A stretch of DNA of 64,000 nt from Trichomonas vaginalis G3 (taxonomy: Eukaryota > Parabasalia > Trichomonadida > Trichomonadidae): contig NC_067206.1 of NCBI RefSeq assembly GCF_026262505.1, positions 20,791,319-20,855,318 on the forward strand, given 5' to 3'. The translations under genes and the position numbers were made by a program. The stretch's first letter is position 1. Each line of letters begins with the position of its first letter. Below the pieces are notes generated by a model that was not told where the DNA came from, did no database searches, and saw only the letters and a program-made list of their open reading frames with translations. Shown here one piece after another: positions 20,600 to 34,839 of this stretch.

Positions 20600-21248
20600 A
20601 TTTTTCTTTATTTTTTGTACCATTATCGGTCCATAGAGCGAAATGGGGACCAGGTATTGTGCTTAATGCACGTTTGAGTACATTTGTTGTATACTCTGCA
20701 GTTTTCTGAGAAAAAGATTATGAGTGATCTCGTTTTTTCTTAAAGTCATTTTTTTCTTATCAAAAAAAATTAAAATTACGTAAAACTATGACAAAATTAC
20801 GTAATTCACAATTTTAATGCTGAAAAATAGGAATATAAGCTTATAATACTACAGGTAGATTGAGCATCGATGCGCGCTAATGCCAACATGATTAATTTGA
20901 GTCGGTTTTATATATTATTGGAAATTAATCACAAATTGTCCATGAATATAAGTTATATTCTTCGATATTATGAGTTAATGAAGGCTACAATATTTGTAAT
21001 CATGATTGGCTAGTTAAAATCTATTAGAATAAAAGAAATTGTAATTTAATAATATTGAATTGACATTTTAAATAATTTGAGGTCTAATCCATTATGAGTA
21101 TGGTTATTACAGGTCACTTATTATTATTCTTTGATATACAAAGAGTTAAAACGATTTGGTAATGAGATATTGTAGAAAATAAAAATAACTGTAATCTATT
21201 GAAACTGATAAAAAAAATTAAATCCATTTATTTTTTATTCATATGTTA

Positions 21249-21596
21249 TTATTGATGAGAATTAGATTCATTTAAAATTGAATACATATTTTTGAGAGAG
21301 TCAAAAATTTCAGGATCGATTTCATCTTCGCATTCATCCAAATATATTCTAAGCTCGGAATTTTCAAATGCATTCAAAATATTGGCAAAGTTTTCTTTAC
21401 AAGAAGAGTTAAATAAAATTTCTTGTAAACAATTAATAATAAATTTTGGGTTAAATTCAACAAAATCCGAAAGAATTTCAAACACCTTTTCAAATTTGTC
21501 ATTAAATATCGAAAGGGATATTGAATCTTTTATGATAATAGCGATGAGGATATTTATCAAAATTTCCTTATTTTTGAAGAGTGCGGGATAAATTTG
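21249..21596 (-). pseudogene. Helical-protein gene fragment (unit 3)
   Basis: Full-length version of the fragment, ending NESNSHQ, without a start codon. Confidence 0.42.
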
Positions 21597-21703
21597 TCAA
21601 GTGTCACTTTTCAATAACCTTAAATTACGCTGTTCTAATTTTTTAAAAAATAACCTTAAATTATATTTGAAGAAATTATGTCTATGATATATGTTTTATT
21701 CTA

Positions 21704-23069
21704 GAATCTTGGAGTTTTCATGCACTACACAAGAGCTCCAAGGTTCCAAGAGTGAATGCTCAATAGCAATTATAGAGATGTACCTTTTCAAAATGACTTT
21801 TACTGATTAAATTTAATCAATAGAAGACATTTTGAAAAGGTACCTCTACAATTAGATATACAAGAGATTCAAAGCTTCATTTCAGATAGATTTGAAACTT
21901 TGAAACTCTTGGTAGATTTTGAGTGAATGCTGACAATCATCTTTGAGAAGGTTTTCTTAAAAAAACCTTCTCAAAGAGGTTTCTCAGGAGCCCTGAGGCT
22001 CCCTTTCGTAATGATTGGGAGCCTTGGGGCTCCTGAGACGAAGAATGGCTTCGCCGAATCTTTGATCAGCAGAGGCCAAATGAAAAGGCCTCTACTGATG
22101 GATTCTCAGGAGCCCTGAGGCTCCCTTTCGTAATGATTGGGAGCCTTGGGGCTCCTGAGACGAAGAATGGCTTCGCCGAATCTTTGATCAGCAGAGGCCA
22201 AATGAAAAGGCCTCTACTGATGGATTCTCAGGAGCCCTGAGGCTCCCTTTCGTAATGATTGGGAGCCTTGGGGCTCCTGAGACGAAGAATGGCTTCGCCG
22301 AATCTTTGATCAGCAGAGGCCAAATGAAAAGGCCTCTGCTGATGGATTCTCAGGAGCCCTGAGGCTCCCTTTCGTAATGATTGGGAGCCTTGGGGCTCCT
22401 GAGACGAAGAATGGCTTCGCCGAATCTTTGATCAGCAGAGGCCAAATGAAAAGGCCTCTACTGATGGATTCTCAGGAGCCCTGAGGCTCCCTTTCGTAAT
22501 GATTGGGAGCCTTGGGGCTCCTGAGACGAAGAATGGCTTCGCCGAATCTTTGATCAGCAGAGGCCAAATGAAAAGGCCTCTGCTGATGGATTCTCAGGAG
22601 CCCTGAGGCTCCCTTTCGTAATGATTGGGAGCCTTGGGGCTCCTGAGACGAAGAATGGCTTCGCCGAATCTTTGATCAGCAGAGGCCAAATGAAAAGGCC
22701 TCTGCTGATGGATTCTCAGGAGCCCTGAGGCTCCCTTTCGTAATGATTGGGAGCCTTGGGGCTCCTGCAGCAGAGTATCGCTCCGCTCCATTAATTTTTT
22801 TTAAAAAAAAGTGCCGTGTGGCAAATTTGTCCTGTTCCCTCTCCTAACACATAACTCCACAACTACCCAAGTACTATATTGCCACTCCTTCCCGCATTGC
22901 ATTTGAGAAACATTAAAAGTGGCGACAAGTGCACTTGCCATGGCATATTGTTGCGCGTATATACTACTTCTAATGAAAGAAGCAGTATATACGCGCAATT
23001 CGAGTGAGATTGCAGCAGAAAGTCGAGAAGAGAGCCCTTTCTTAAGGTTAGGACTCCCTTCTCGACTTT
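21704..23069. repeat. Hairpin island (unit 3)
   Basis: As in unit 1 except that palindrome H4 (from 21941) has lost one base near its centre, which breaks its exact symmetry. The outer arms still pair. Confidence 0.85.
21983..22767 (+). repeat. 122-bp hairpin minisatellite, 7 modules (unit 3)
   Basis: Stem B variant order A-A-G-A-G-G, identical to unit 8. Confidence 0.95.
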
Positions 23070-23088
23070 ATTATACAATGAAATATAA

Positions 23089-23319
23089 ATCATAGTATAT
23101 TTTTGTCACTTTTCACATCGTATTACCCCGATAGAAACAAAACAAAACGACTTTCTTGATATATCAATAAATGGCACGGATAATTTATTGGATGCATTGG
23201 AAAAATATTTTAATACATATCCTATTGAGCAAAATCGATTTCAAAAAGATGAAATATTAGAATGGCCCAAGTATTTAATCATACAATTAAACTTTCGTAA
23301 GACGAAATGGTGGAAGTGA
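23089..23319 (+). pseudogene. Ubiquitin-specific protease fragment (unit 3)
   Basis: Same open fragment as unit 1. Confidence 0.55.
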
Positions 23320-23528
23320 AGTGATGTTGAAACCTTGATATTTCCTCGAAATTTCTACAAAACATATATTAGACATAAAGCATATATCTTATTTTATTAA
23401 GAATGTTGAATAATAATATTATTAAATATTAAGCTTTAAAAAAGCTAATTAAATTCAAAAATGAATATATATTATTATTGGATAAATATTAATCAGAACA
23501 AATGATTTTTTTATTAATGCTATGTAAT

Positions 23529-25935
23529 AAACAGAAATTCATCAAAAGTGACAGCTCTCAATTTTTGACATTTGTAAATTCTAAATTGAATGAGAAAAAT
23601 GAAATAACACTAAGCATAATACAATATTCTAGATTTAATTATAATTAGGAAAAAGTTAGTTTTGAGAGTACTTTTCATAGGCATATAGAATGAAATCTTC
23701 TGAAAAATAATATCACATAAACTCATATTATTTTCTAATATATAACTATTTTATATAAAAATCAAATTCAATGATCTTAAAAGCGAAGGATAAACCTCAA
23801 AATTTACGAATATAATGAGTGGGAATATAATGCTTATCTATCATAAAACCATATGAAATATCAATTTTTGCTTTACGCCTAATTTTTGACGACAATTAGC
23901 AAAAAATGTTAAATGTTAACACTCAGTCCATTTGAATATGAAAAATAAAATTGACTTTGATTAAATGTTTTTATTTATCATGCAATTCTTCTTGCGACCA
24001 AAGATTTGAATAAAAGTTCAAAAAATAAGATAGCTTAAAAATAATATACGGTAGTGTTTACTAATAGATGAATAGTATATAAATTCTATTAAAATGGATT
24101 TGATCCAAAAAAATATATAAAATTTGATCATAAATAAAATCGTTTTAAATTACTTCTTCATTTAAATTATAACAATTATTTTTGATTTTTATTTATCATC
24201 CACATTCAAATTTGAATCTTATCACAAAAGAAGGACCACTTTTATGACTACTGCCAAATCTATAAACAGAGAATGGCTATTTGAAGCTAAAAGAAGAATA
24301 GAAGAAGGTGAATATTACAAAAGTGTGGGAAAGGAAGTTGAATTGGAAAATGGTAAAATTAAATTGAATGTTGCCGAAAATACAATAAGAAGAGCATTTC
24401 AACTTCAAGAAATCGAATTACCAAAAGTTAGTCGCGGCAGAAAACCAAATCCACCAACATTTGAACAAAAACAATTAATTAATTCTTGTGTTTCACAATA
24501 TAAAGGAGGAATTTCAAAAACTTATTTATTGATTAAAAGGTTTCAAAATATTGTTCAAAATCCCGATTGTGAGAAAGAAAAAGAAGAAATTGCAAAAGAA
24601 TTTGAAAATATAGAAGATTTGACAAAAGATCAAATTTTTGACAATTTACAAAAAATAAAGCCTCATCAAGTGGAAAAATTTATGATGGAATCAGGTTTAT
24701 CTTCAAAAAGAGATTACAAACCAGCAGATCCACCTACCAAATATCGTGCCATATCAAAGAATTTGATATGGCACTGCGATATTCATTACCTTCACGGTAA
24801 TGTTTCTTTTCCATTCTTTGCCATATTGAATGATATGACACGTAAAGTTCTCAAAACTAAATTATTGAAAAACAAGTCTTCCAACTCAACAGCGAATATT
24901 TTAAGAAAACTTTTAGAGGAGTTTATCCCTTACTGCATCTGGACCGATAACGGCGGTGAAAACCGCGGTGAATTCGGCCAGGTTATGCAGGAAAACGGAA
25001 TAGTTTGGAAGCACACCTTGCCGTATATGCCAAGACAGAACGGCAAGGTGGAGCGCCTGTGGCCAAGCTTAGAAAAGTTTTTGCCAGACGAGTTGGATGA
25101 TATTCAACAAATCAAGGACTCAGTTCAGCAGTTCATTGAAAAATACAACAATACACCACATTTATCTCTCGATATTAATCCAAAAACGAATAGTAATTAC
25201 ACTCCTAACGAATTATTCGAAGTTTCAAAATTTTGGTACGAGCCAGAAATGCAAAAATGGGAGTTATATATCAAAGAGGAATGGGTTTTAGCAAAATTTG
25301 AATAATTACATCATTTTAAATGACTTCTAAACAATTTTATTTATGATCAAATTTTATATATCTTTTTGGATCAAATCCATTTTAATAGAATTTATATACT
25401 ATTCATCTATTAGTAAACACTACCGTATATTATTTTTAAGCTATCTTATTTTTTGAAATTTTATTCAAATCTTTGGTCGCAAGAAGAATTGCATGATAAA
25501 TAAAAACATTTAATCAAAGTCAATTTTATTTTTCATATTCAAATGGACTGAGTGTTAACATTTAACATTTTTTGCTAATTGTCGTCAAAAATTAGGCGTA
25601 AAGCAAAAATTGATATTTCATATGGTTTTATGATAGATAAGCATTATATTCCCACTCATTATATTCGTAAATTTTGAGGTTTATCCTTCGCTTTTAAGAT
25701 CATTGAATTTGATTTTTATATAAAATAGTTATATATTAGAAAATAATATGAGTTTATGTGATATTATTTTTCAGAAGATTTTGTGTTCTTCTTCAAAATT
25801 TTATTTTTTATTAAAAAGAATCTTTACAAAATATACATTTACTTTAATTAATATTTAAAAACGTGCTCTATCAAAAGTTCCAAAAATTCAATATTATAGC
25901 TTTTCTGAGGTGTCACTTTTGATGAATTTCTGTTT
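23529..25935 (+). mobile_element. Integrase transposon, copy 3
   Basis: Long arms at 23693-24145 and 25329-25781. The left arm has the AAAAGTTC form. Confidence 0.75.
24244..25305 (+). CDS. DDE integrase, copy 3 (353 aa, intact)
   Basis: Identical protein to copies 1 and 2, with the catalytic triad retained. Confidence 0.85.
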   Translation: MTTAKSINREWLFEAKRRIEEGEYYKSVGKEVELENGKIKLNVAENTIRRAFQLQEIELPKVSRGRKPNPPTFEQKQLINSCVSQYKGGISKTYLLIKRFQNIVQNPDCEKEKEEIAKEFENIEDLTKDQIFDNLQKIKPHQVEKFMMESGLSSKRDYKPADPPTKYRAISKNLIWHCDIHYLHGNVSFPFFAILNDMTRKVLKTKLLKNKSSNSTANILRKLLEEFIPYCIWTDNGGENRGEFGQVMQENGIVWKHTLPYMPRQNGKVERLWPSLEKFLPDELDDIQQIKDSVQQFIEKYNNTPHLSLDINPKTNSNYTPNELFEVSKFWYEPEMQKWELYIKEEWVLAKFE

Positions 25936-26463
25936 TCAACACTAGACAAAAACAATTATATTAGATGCACATGATTAACATCTCTTGGTCTGATGATGTT
26001 TTTCAATTAAAAGATTATTATATACAGTTGAATTTACAAAATTCTTAATTCATAATTGCATGGCACAAGAGAGGTATGATCTGCTTATATGTTAATGATA
26101 GATATACCATATTATTTCCATTACTATAAATAACTTAAAGAAATATATCTTCTAAGTGTATTTTTTGTTCAATTTTGTTTGAAAAAAAAATTAAAACGCA
26201 TTTCTTATCTTGTTTAGCTTTGATAAGTTGGATTAAATAATATTACTAAATACAAATCATGATAACAATTATATATCCATGCTAAATGCCTGAAGATCTG
26301 GTGAAAATATTGAGATATGCCTCACTTCCATCATTTCGTCTTACCACATAAAAATATGTGATTTTTAAAACAAGTTAGCTGATATGCTTTTAACAAAACC
26401 GAATCAAAAGTATTCAAAAAAATCTGAAATTGTAAAATATCTTAATCAAAAATAAAGGGTTGA

Positions 26464-26822
26464 TCTTCATTTTCGGGATTTCAAAAAAATTTGGAATTTC
26501 ACCTCCCAAACACACAGATTGTCCAGTTCATTGGCATAGAGAATATCCGATTTCCAGTGTTTTACTCTGAATCTTATTAGTTAAATACCGAATTTCGAAC
26601 ATAAATTCATCAAAATCGAATAAAGAGACTACCAAAAACGACACAAATATAATCAAGTCACAATCATTTAACAGGAACTCCTTAAATGAAGATTTTTACA
26701 ATTTTAATCTCTATATTTTAGAAAAAAATATGCTCAGTCACAAACACAATTACTATGTTATGGAACAAGGCATTGACACTCGAATCTCTGGCCAATTCGA
26801 GGAACATCCAAAATTTCAATAA
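26464..26822 (+). pseudogene. Unassigned coding remnant (unit 3)
   Basis: Same two abutting frames as in unit 1. Confidence 0.35.
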
Positions 26823-27063
26823 TCTTATCCCACAGAATCCATAGCCCAAAAACTTTAATTTGCATAGTACATTTGAAGACGAATAATATTAGTCCAATTT
26901 TTTTTAACTTTGAAATTTTCAAAGATACAAAATTTATTACATTTAGAATTAATGCATTAATATATGCATTTGTTCCGTACCGAAAATGAACTTTACAAAA
27001 AGTGACATGAAAAGTCTTAATTACATTAAAGCCAAATGTAAACTTCATTGAGAAAAAGCAGTT

Positions 27064-28390
27064 TTGTCTCGTATTCAACGTAAAATCTTCAAAAGAAGAC
27101 TAAACAAAAAGTGCTACACTGATAACAAAGATGAATTTCACATGGAACGCGATGATTCAATAACTGCAGAGTTGCGACATACAATTGCGGAAAATGTATG
27201 GACAACCACATGTAATGGGTGGAGAACCATCGTATCTTTCAGAGTCGAATTACTTGATTTTTATGGTGAAATCAATCAAAGAGCAAAAGGTCTTGCATGT
27301 GAAAAGGTAATCGAAGCTTATCAGATTGCCTACGAATTACTGGAGTATAGATACAGCAGAGCTTTATATCTAGCTGGCCTTGTTCATCCAGACGAATTTC
27401 CAACAAGAGGAAAAAGAATTGTTTACTTCGCTAGAAGTATATCTCCCCTCAAGATCATGGTTAAACAGAGTTTGCTCTGATCTCAACATTGAGATCAAAA
27501 GCTCAAAAGAAAATGAGGAAAAACGAGCAAAGTACTGTAACACAGCAACAGTTGCTAACTTCTTACATTAATTTCAGTATACGGCAGGAATTGATCCATG
27601 GAATAAGTGGAGTATTTATGAAACATCTCTGCTTCATCAAAGCGTTACAAAGTTATCTGCACTGAAAGCAACCCTCCTTTAACCAAAGAAGAGCATGAAT
27701 TTGTGCTTGTTACTAGTATCTTCCCATATAATTCTGAAGGATACCGGATGAAACCATTTATTATTGTTCCAGGAATATAAAATTGTTCACAGGAACTCCG
27801 CTCCGTGAGAGCATTCCTTACAGGACAATCTTATGGATGGATGACAAAGAAGATATGGGATATCTTTAATTTAACTTTTATTATCGAAATCCAGAGATAT
27901 CGCTCAAGTCTTGATGCTATCACAGCAGCTCAGCATAATATCGTATTCGGTGATAATCATATCAGCCGAGTAAGTTATTTTACTTGCAAACTTTTGAGTC
28001 TCTTCAGAATTGAACTCTTGACATTTCCAGCTTACTGCACAGTAGTTCTCCAGTTATTTGATGTAGGATGTGCAGCATCTTTGAGATCAAAGAATAACAG
28101 GTTAAAATATGTTCCGCTTTACACATATGAGCAAGATAATTTATCAAATACCCCAAAACCAAGGTTAAAAATTGTAAGAATTTTAATTGATGCTTGTGAT
28201 TAAGTCAATGCATCAGTATGGTATTCATCCGTGGAACCCAGATAAAGCCTTATCCAACGAATTAACAAACAAAACATCAAACGCAATACCAAATCCCACA
28301 TATATATTTAATTCTTCTTGCAAAAAATTAACATCTGACGCCGAATTACTTAAAATTGCGCAATTTGAAGCAATCAAATTCAAACATTAA
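27064..28390 (+). pseudogene. Decayed pogo-like transposase (unit 4)
   Basis: Differs from the others by a one-base gain and a one-base loss about 25 bp apart near 27220-27245. Together these restore the frame but change the residues to NGWRTIVSFRVELL. The rest is as in unit 1. Confidence 0.8.
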
Positions 28391-29442
28391 ATCAAGCACT
28401 GATAGTTATTGTAACAAATATTTCGAATTATTTAGATTATTATCCTCCAAATACAAAAATTCTCAGCAAAGGGATGAAATTGAGTCAATTTAATGGAGCA
28501 AAACGAAGTGAGGTGAAATTCACCACTTTGACACCTCGTATTTTTCAGATATATCGATTAATATTGAGTTTTATTGGGATGGAAAACATACTGAAAAACC
28601 TGCAATATCAACACCTTTTTATATAATATTGAATAAATAAAAATTTGTTTTTATTTTCCAAAAAGATATATGATACATTTTTATTATACAGGTTAAAAAC
28701 TGTCTAGCTTTTGCTTTTAGTGCTCGACCAGAGGCATACATTGAAAATACAATCCTCTCCATGGTTTTTGTGTAGGATCTGATCTTCTCAAAACGATGAT
28801 ATTGACTATTATTATATGAATTGAATGTATTTATGAATATTTCGAAATTTTAATATAAATAATTTATTAAAAATAAAAATTGAACGTAAGTACAAAAAAT
28901 ATAATTTGAAAGCAAATTAAAAATTAACGATACGATAATTTGGAACTTTTACCTTTTGCCAATAAATATAAAAATAAAATTTTGGGAATTGGAACTTAAG
29001 AGTAGAGAGACCTTTGTTGATATGTATGAGGCTATGTATTTATGTGTAGATCTGAGTAAGCTTGGTTATCATATAGCGGTTTCTGATGAAATTGAGAACC
29101 TCGGAGACCCAAGACCTTTGTTGATATGTATGAGGCTATGTATTTGTGCGTAGTCATTAAACCCATTCTTGCAAATTAGAATATTATTTTATTTGTTATA
29201 TTGAGCTTTCTTCCTGATAATTTGCATATCTTCAAAATCATTAAAGTAAGTAAAATCAGTTGTTTTTTCGGTGATTAATCTTAATTCTTCGCATTATATT
29301 TCTTTTTTTTGAAAAATCTTACTGTTTGGGGAAATTCTCTTTGCGAAATCTGTTGGCCTGAGGATTATCTGGTTGAATAAAAATATGTTCAATTCCCCTT
29401 TCGCATAATAATTAATGAAATTGTGTTTTATTTTCGAGAGTG

Positions 29443-29746
29443 TGCAAAACGTTCCCACTTCTTGAGAGGTACGTTTTGCAAATTTTTTTCTTTCATACAT
29501 AGAAGATTTTTGGAAGATGATTGATCTCTACATGATATTATATCATATTTCTACATTGAGTCCTTAACAATATTAAATTGCAGGGTTTTCAAATCAAAAA
29601 ACTAACTTTCGCTCTTTCAGGTCAAATCAGCAAGGCTCTTCTATATAGGTGTTGGATATATTATCAAACTGAAATGAAACTTTCCAGAGATGTCCATAAA
29701 ATTATTTTGCAAAACATCCCTCTCAAAAAGTGGGAACGTTTTTGCA
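29443..29746. mobile_element. Fold-back element (unit 4)
   Basis: Inverted ends as in unit 1. Confidence 0.5.
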
Positions 29747-30395
29747 ATTTTTCTTTATTTTTTGTACCATTATCGGTCCATAGAGCGAAATGGGGACCAG
29801 GTATTGTGCTTAATGCACGTTTGAGTACATTTGTTGTATACTCTGCAGTTTTCTGAGAAAAAGATTATGAGTGATCTCGTTTTTTCTTAAAGTCATTTTT
29901 TTCTTATCAAAAAAAATTAAAATTACGTAAAACTATGACAAAATTACGTAATTCACAATTTTAATGCTGAAAAATAGGAATATAAGCTTATAATACTACA
30001 GGTAGATTGAGCATCGATGCGCGCTAATGCCAACATGATTAATTTGAGTCGGTTTTATATATTATTGGAAATTAATCACAAATTGTCCATGAATATAAGT
30101 TATATTCTTCGATATTATGAGTTAATGAAGGCTACAATATTTGTAATCATGATTGGCTAGTTAAAATCTATTAGAATAAAAGAAATTGTAATTTAATAAT
30201 ATTGAATTGACATTTTAAATAATTTGAGGTCTAATCCATTATGAGTATGGTTATTACAGGTCACTTATTATTATTCTTTGATATACAAAGAGTTAAAACG
30301 ATTTGGTAATGAGATATTGTAGAAAATAAAAATAACTGTAATCTATTGAAACTGATAAAAAAAATTAAATCCATTTATTTTTTATTCATATGTTA

Positions 30396-30743
30396 TTATT
30401 GATGAGAATTAGATTCATTTAAAATTGAATACATATTTTTGAGAGAGTCAAAAATTTCAGGATCGATTTCATCTTCGCATTCATCCAAATATATTCTAAG
30501 CTCGGAATTTTCAAATGCATTCAAAATATTGGCAAAGTTTTCTTTACAAGAAGAGTTAAATAAAATTTCTTGTAAACAATTAATAATAAATTTTGGGTTA
30601 AATTCAACAAAATCCGAAAGAATTTCAAACACCTTTTCAAATTTGTCATTAAATATCGAAAGGGATATTGAATCTTTTATGATAATAGCGATGAGGATAT
30701 TTATCAAAATTTCCTTATTTTTGAAGAGTGCGGGATAAATTTG
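30396..30743 (-). pseudogene. Helical-protein gene fragment (unit 4)
   Basis: Full-length version without a start codon. Confidence 0.42.
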
Positions 30744-30850
30744 TCAAGTGTCACTTTTCAATAACCTTAAATTACGCTGTTCTAATTTTTTAAAAAATAA
30801 CCTTAAATTATATTTGAAGAAATTATGTCTATGATATATGTTTTATTCTA

Positions 30851-31973
30851 GAATCTTGGAGTTTTCATGCACTACACAAGAGCTCCAAGGTTCCAAGAGT
30901 GAATGCTCAATAGCAATTATAGAGATGTACCTTTTCAAAATGACTTTTACTGATTAAATTTAATCAATAGAAGACATTTTGAAAAGGTACCTCTACAATT
31001 AGATATACAAGAGATTCAAAGCTTCATTTCAGATAGATTTGAAACTTTGAAACTCTTGGTAGATTTTGAGTGAATGCTGACAATCATCTTTGAGAAGGTT
31101 TTCTTAAAGAAAACCTTCTCAAAGAGGTTTCTCAGGAGCCCTGAGGCTCCCTTTCGTAATGATTGGGAGCCTTGGGGCTCCTGAGACGAAGAATGGCTTC
31201 GCCGAATCTTTGATCAGCAGAGGCCAAATGAAAAGGCCTCTACTGATGGATTCTCAGGAGCCCTGAGGCTCCCTTTCGTAATGATTGGGAGCCTTGGGGC
31301 TCCTGAGACGAAGAATGGCTTCGCCGAATCTTTGATCAGCAGAGGCCAAATGAAAAGGCCTCTACTGATGGATTCTCAGGAGCCCTGAGGCTCCCTTTCG
31401 TAATGATTGGGAGCCTTGGGGCTCCTGAGACGAAGAATGGCTTCGCCGAATCTTTGATCAGCAGAGGCCAAATGAAAAGGCCTCTGCTGATGGATTCTCA
31501 GGAGCCCTGAGGCTCCCTTTCGTAATGATTGGGAGCCTTGGGGCTCCTGAGACGAAGAATGGCTTCGCCGAATCTTTGATCAGCAGAGGCCAAATGAAAA
31601 GGCCTCTGCTGATGGATTCTCAGGAGCCCTGAGGCTCCCTTTCGTAATGATTGGGAGCCTTGGGGCTCCTGCAGCAGAGTATCGCTCCGCTCCATTAATT
31701 TTTTTTAAAAAAAAGTGCCGTGTGGCAAATTTGTCCTGTTCCCTCTCCTAACACATAACTCCACAACTACCCAAGTACTATATTGCCACTCCTTCCCGCA
31801 TTGCATTTGAGAAACATTAAAAGTGGCGACAAGTGCACTTGCCATGGCATATTGTTGCGCGTATATACTACTTCTAATGAAAGAAGCAGTATATACGCGC
31901 AATTCGAGTGAGATTGCAGCAGAAAGTCGAGAAGAGAGCCCTTTCTTAAGGTTAGGACTCCCTTCTCGACTTT
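30851..31973. repeat. Hairpin island (unit 4)
   Basis: All seven hairpins as in unit 1. Confidence 0.85.
31131..31671 (+). repeat. 122-bp hairpin minisatellite, 5 modules (unit 4)
   Basis: Stem B variant order A-A-G-G. Confidence 0.95.
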
Positions 31974-31992
31974 ATTATACAATGAAATATAA

Positions 31993-32223
31993 ATCATAGT
32001 ATATTTTTGTCACTTTTCACATCGTATTACCCCGATAGAAACAAAACAAAACGACTTTCTTGATATATCAATAAATGGCACGGATAATTTATTGGATGCA
32101 TTGGAAAAATATTTTAATACATATCCTATTGAGCAAAATCGATTTCAAAAAGATGAAATATTAGAATGGCCCAAGTATTTAATCATACAATTAAACTTTC
32201 GTAAGACGAAATGGTGGAAGTGA
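31993..32223 (+). pseudogene. Ubiquitin-specific protease fragment (unit 4)
   Basis: Same open fragment as unit 1. Confidence 0.55.
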
Positions 32224-32432
32224 AGTGATGTTGAAACCTTGATATTTCCTCGAAATTTCTACAAAACATATATTAGACATAAAGCATATATCTTATTTTA
32301 TTAAGAATGTTGAATAATAATATTATTAAATATTAAGCTTTAAAAAAGCTAATTAAATTCAAAAATGAATATATATTATTATTGGATAAATATTAATCAG
32401 AACAAATGATTTTTTTATTAATGCTATGTAAT

Positions 32433-34839
32433 AAACAGAAATTCATCAAAAGTGACAGCTCTCAATTTTTGACATTTGTAAATTCTAAATTGAATGAGAA
32501 AAATGAAATAACACTAAGCATAATACAATATTCTAGATTTAATTATAATTAGGAAAAAGTTAGTTTTGAGAGTACTTTTCATAGGCATATAGAATGAAAT
32601 CTTCTGAAAAATAATATCACATAAACTCATATTATTTTCTAATATATAACTATTTTATATAAAAATCAAATTCAATGATCTTAAAAGCGAAGGATAAACC
32701 TCAAAATTTACGAATATAATGAGTGGGAATATAATGCTTATCTATCATAAAACCATATGAAATATCAATTTTTGCTTTACGCCTAATTTTTGACGACAAT
32801 TAGCAAAAAATGTTAAATGTTAACACTCAGTCCATTTGAATATGAAAAATAAAATTGACTTTGATTAAATGTTTTTATTTATCATGCAATTCTTCTTGCG
32901 ACCAAAGATTTGAATAAAATTTCAAAAAATAAGATAGCTTAAAAATAATATACGGTAGTGTTTACTAATAGATGAATAGTATATAAATTCTATTAAAATG
33001 GATTTGATCCAAAAAAGATATATAAAATTTGATCATAAATAAAATCGTTTTAAATTACTTCTTCATTTAAATTATAACAATTATTTTTGATTTTTATTTA
33101 TCATCCACATTCAAATTTGAATCTTATCACAAAAGAAGGACCACTTTTATGACTACTGCCAAATCTATAAACAGAGAATGGCTATTTGAAGCTAAAAGAA
33201 GAATAGAAGAAGGTGAATATTACAAAAGTGTGGGAAAGGAAGTTGAATTGGAAAATGGTAAAATTAAATTGAATGTTGCCGAAAATACAATAAGAAGAGC
33301 ATTTCAACTTCAAGAAATCGAATTACCAAAAGTTAGTCGCGGCAGAAAACCAAATCCACCAACATTTGAACAAAAACAATTAATTAATTCTTGTGTTTCA
33401 CAATATAAAGGAGGAATTTCAAAAACTTATTTATTGATTAAAAGGTTTCAAAATATTGTTCAAAATCCCGATTGTGAGAAAGAAAAAGAAGAAATTGCAA
33501 AAGAATTTGAAAATATAGAAGATTTGACAAAAGATCAAATTTTTGACAATTTACAAAAAATAAAGCCTCATCAAGTGGAAAAATTTATGATGGAATCAGG
33601 TTTATCTTCAAAAGAGATTACAAACCAGCAGATCCACCTACCAAATATCGTGCCATATCAAAGAATTTGATATGGCACTGCGATATTCATTACCTTCACG
33701 GTAATGTTTCTTTTCCATTCTTTGCCATATTGAATGATATGACACGTAAAGTTCTCAAAACTAAATTATTGAAAAACAAGTCTTCCAACTCAACAGCGAA
33801 TATTTTAAGAAAACTTTTAGAGGAGTTTATCCCTTACTGCATCTGGACCGATAACGGCGGTGAAAACCGCGGTGAATTCGGCCAGGTTATGCAGGAAAAC
33901 GGAATAGTTTGGAAGCACACCTTGCCGTATATGCCAAGACAGAACGGCAAGGTGGAGCGCCTGTGGCCAAGCTTAGAAAAGTTTTTGCCAGACGAGTTGG
34001 ATGATATTCAACAAATCAAGGACTCAGTTCAGCAGTTCATTGAAAAATACAACAATACACCACATTTATCTCTCGATATTAATCCAAAAACGAATAGTAA
34101 TTACACTCCTAACGAATTATTCGAAGTTTCAAAATTTTGGTACGAGCCAGAAATGCAAAAATGGGAGTTATATATCAAAGAGGAATGGGTTTTAGCAAAA
34201 TTTGAATAATTACATCATTTTAAATGACTTCTAAACAATTTTATTTATGATCAAATTTTATATATCTTTTTGGATCAAATCCATTTTAATAGAATTTATA
34301 TACTATTCATCTATTAGTAAACACTACCGTATATTATTTTTAAGCTATCTTATTTTTTGAAATTTTATTCAAATCTTTGGTCGCAAGAAGAATTGCATGA
34401 TAAATAAAAACATTTAATCAAAGTCAATTTTATTTTTCATATTCAAATGGACTGAGTGTTAACATTTAACATTTTTTGCTAATTGTCGTCAAAAATTAGG
34501 CGTAAAGCAAAAATTGATATTTCATATGGTTTTATGATAGATAAGCATTATATTCCCACTCATTATATTCGTAAATTTTGAGGTTTATCCTTCGCTTTTA
34601 AGATCATTGAATTTGATTTTTATATAAAATAGTTATATATTAGAAAATAATATGAGTTTATGTGATATTATTTTTCAGAAGATTTTGTGTTCTTCTTCAA
34701 AATTTTATTTTTTATTAAAAAGAATCTTTACAAAATATACATTTACTTTAATTAATATTTAAAAACGTGCTCTATCAAAAGTTCCAAAAATTCAATATTA
34801 TAGCTTTTCTGAGGTGTCACTTTTGATGAATTTCTGTTT
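32433..34839 (+). mobile_element. Integrase transposon, copy 4 (gene broken)
   Basis: Long arms at 32597-33050 and 34233-34685. The left arm matches the right arm at two sites where most other units differ, which suggests conversion between the arms. Confidence 0.75.
33149..34209 (+). pseudogene. DDE integrase, copy 4 (about one break)
   Basis: Otherwise the same as the intact copies. Because the relation of this integrase to virus-like Polinton enzymes is unsettled, I give only the count of breaks. A sequencing or assembly error is also possible. Confidence 0.75.

Larger units (their letters stand above)
17805..26951 (+). repeat. Macrosatellite unit 3 (complete, 9147 bp)
   Basis: Longest complete unit, explained by seven minisatellite modules. 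Confidence 0.95.
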
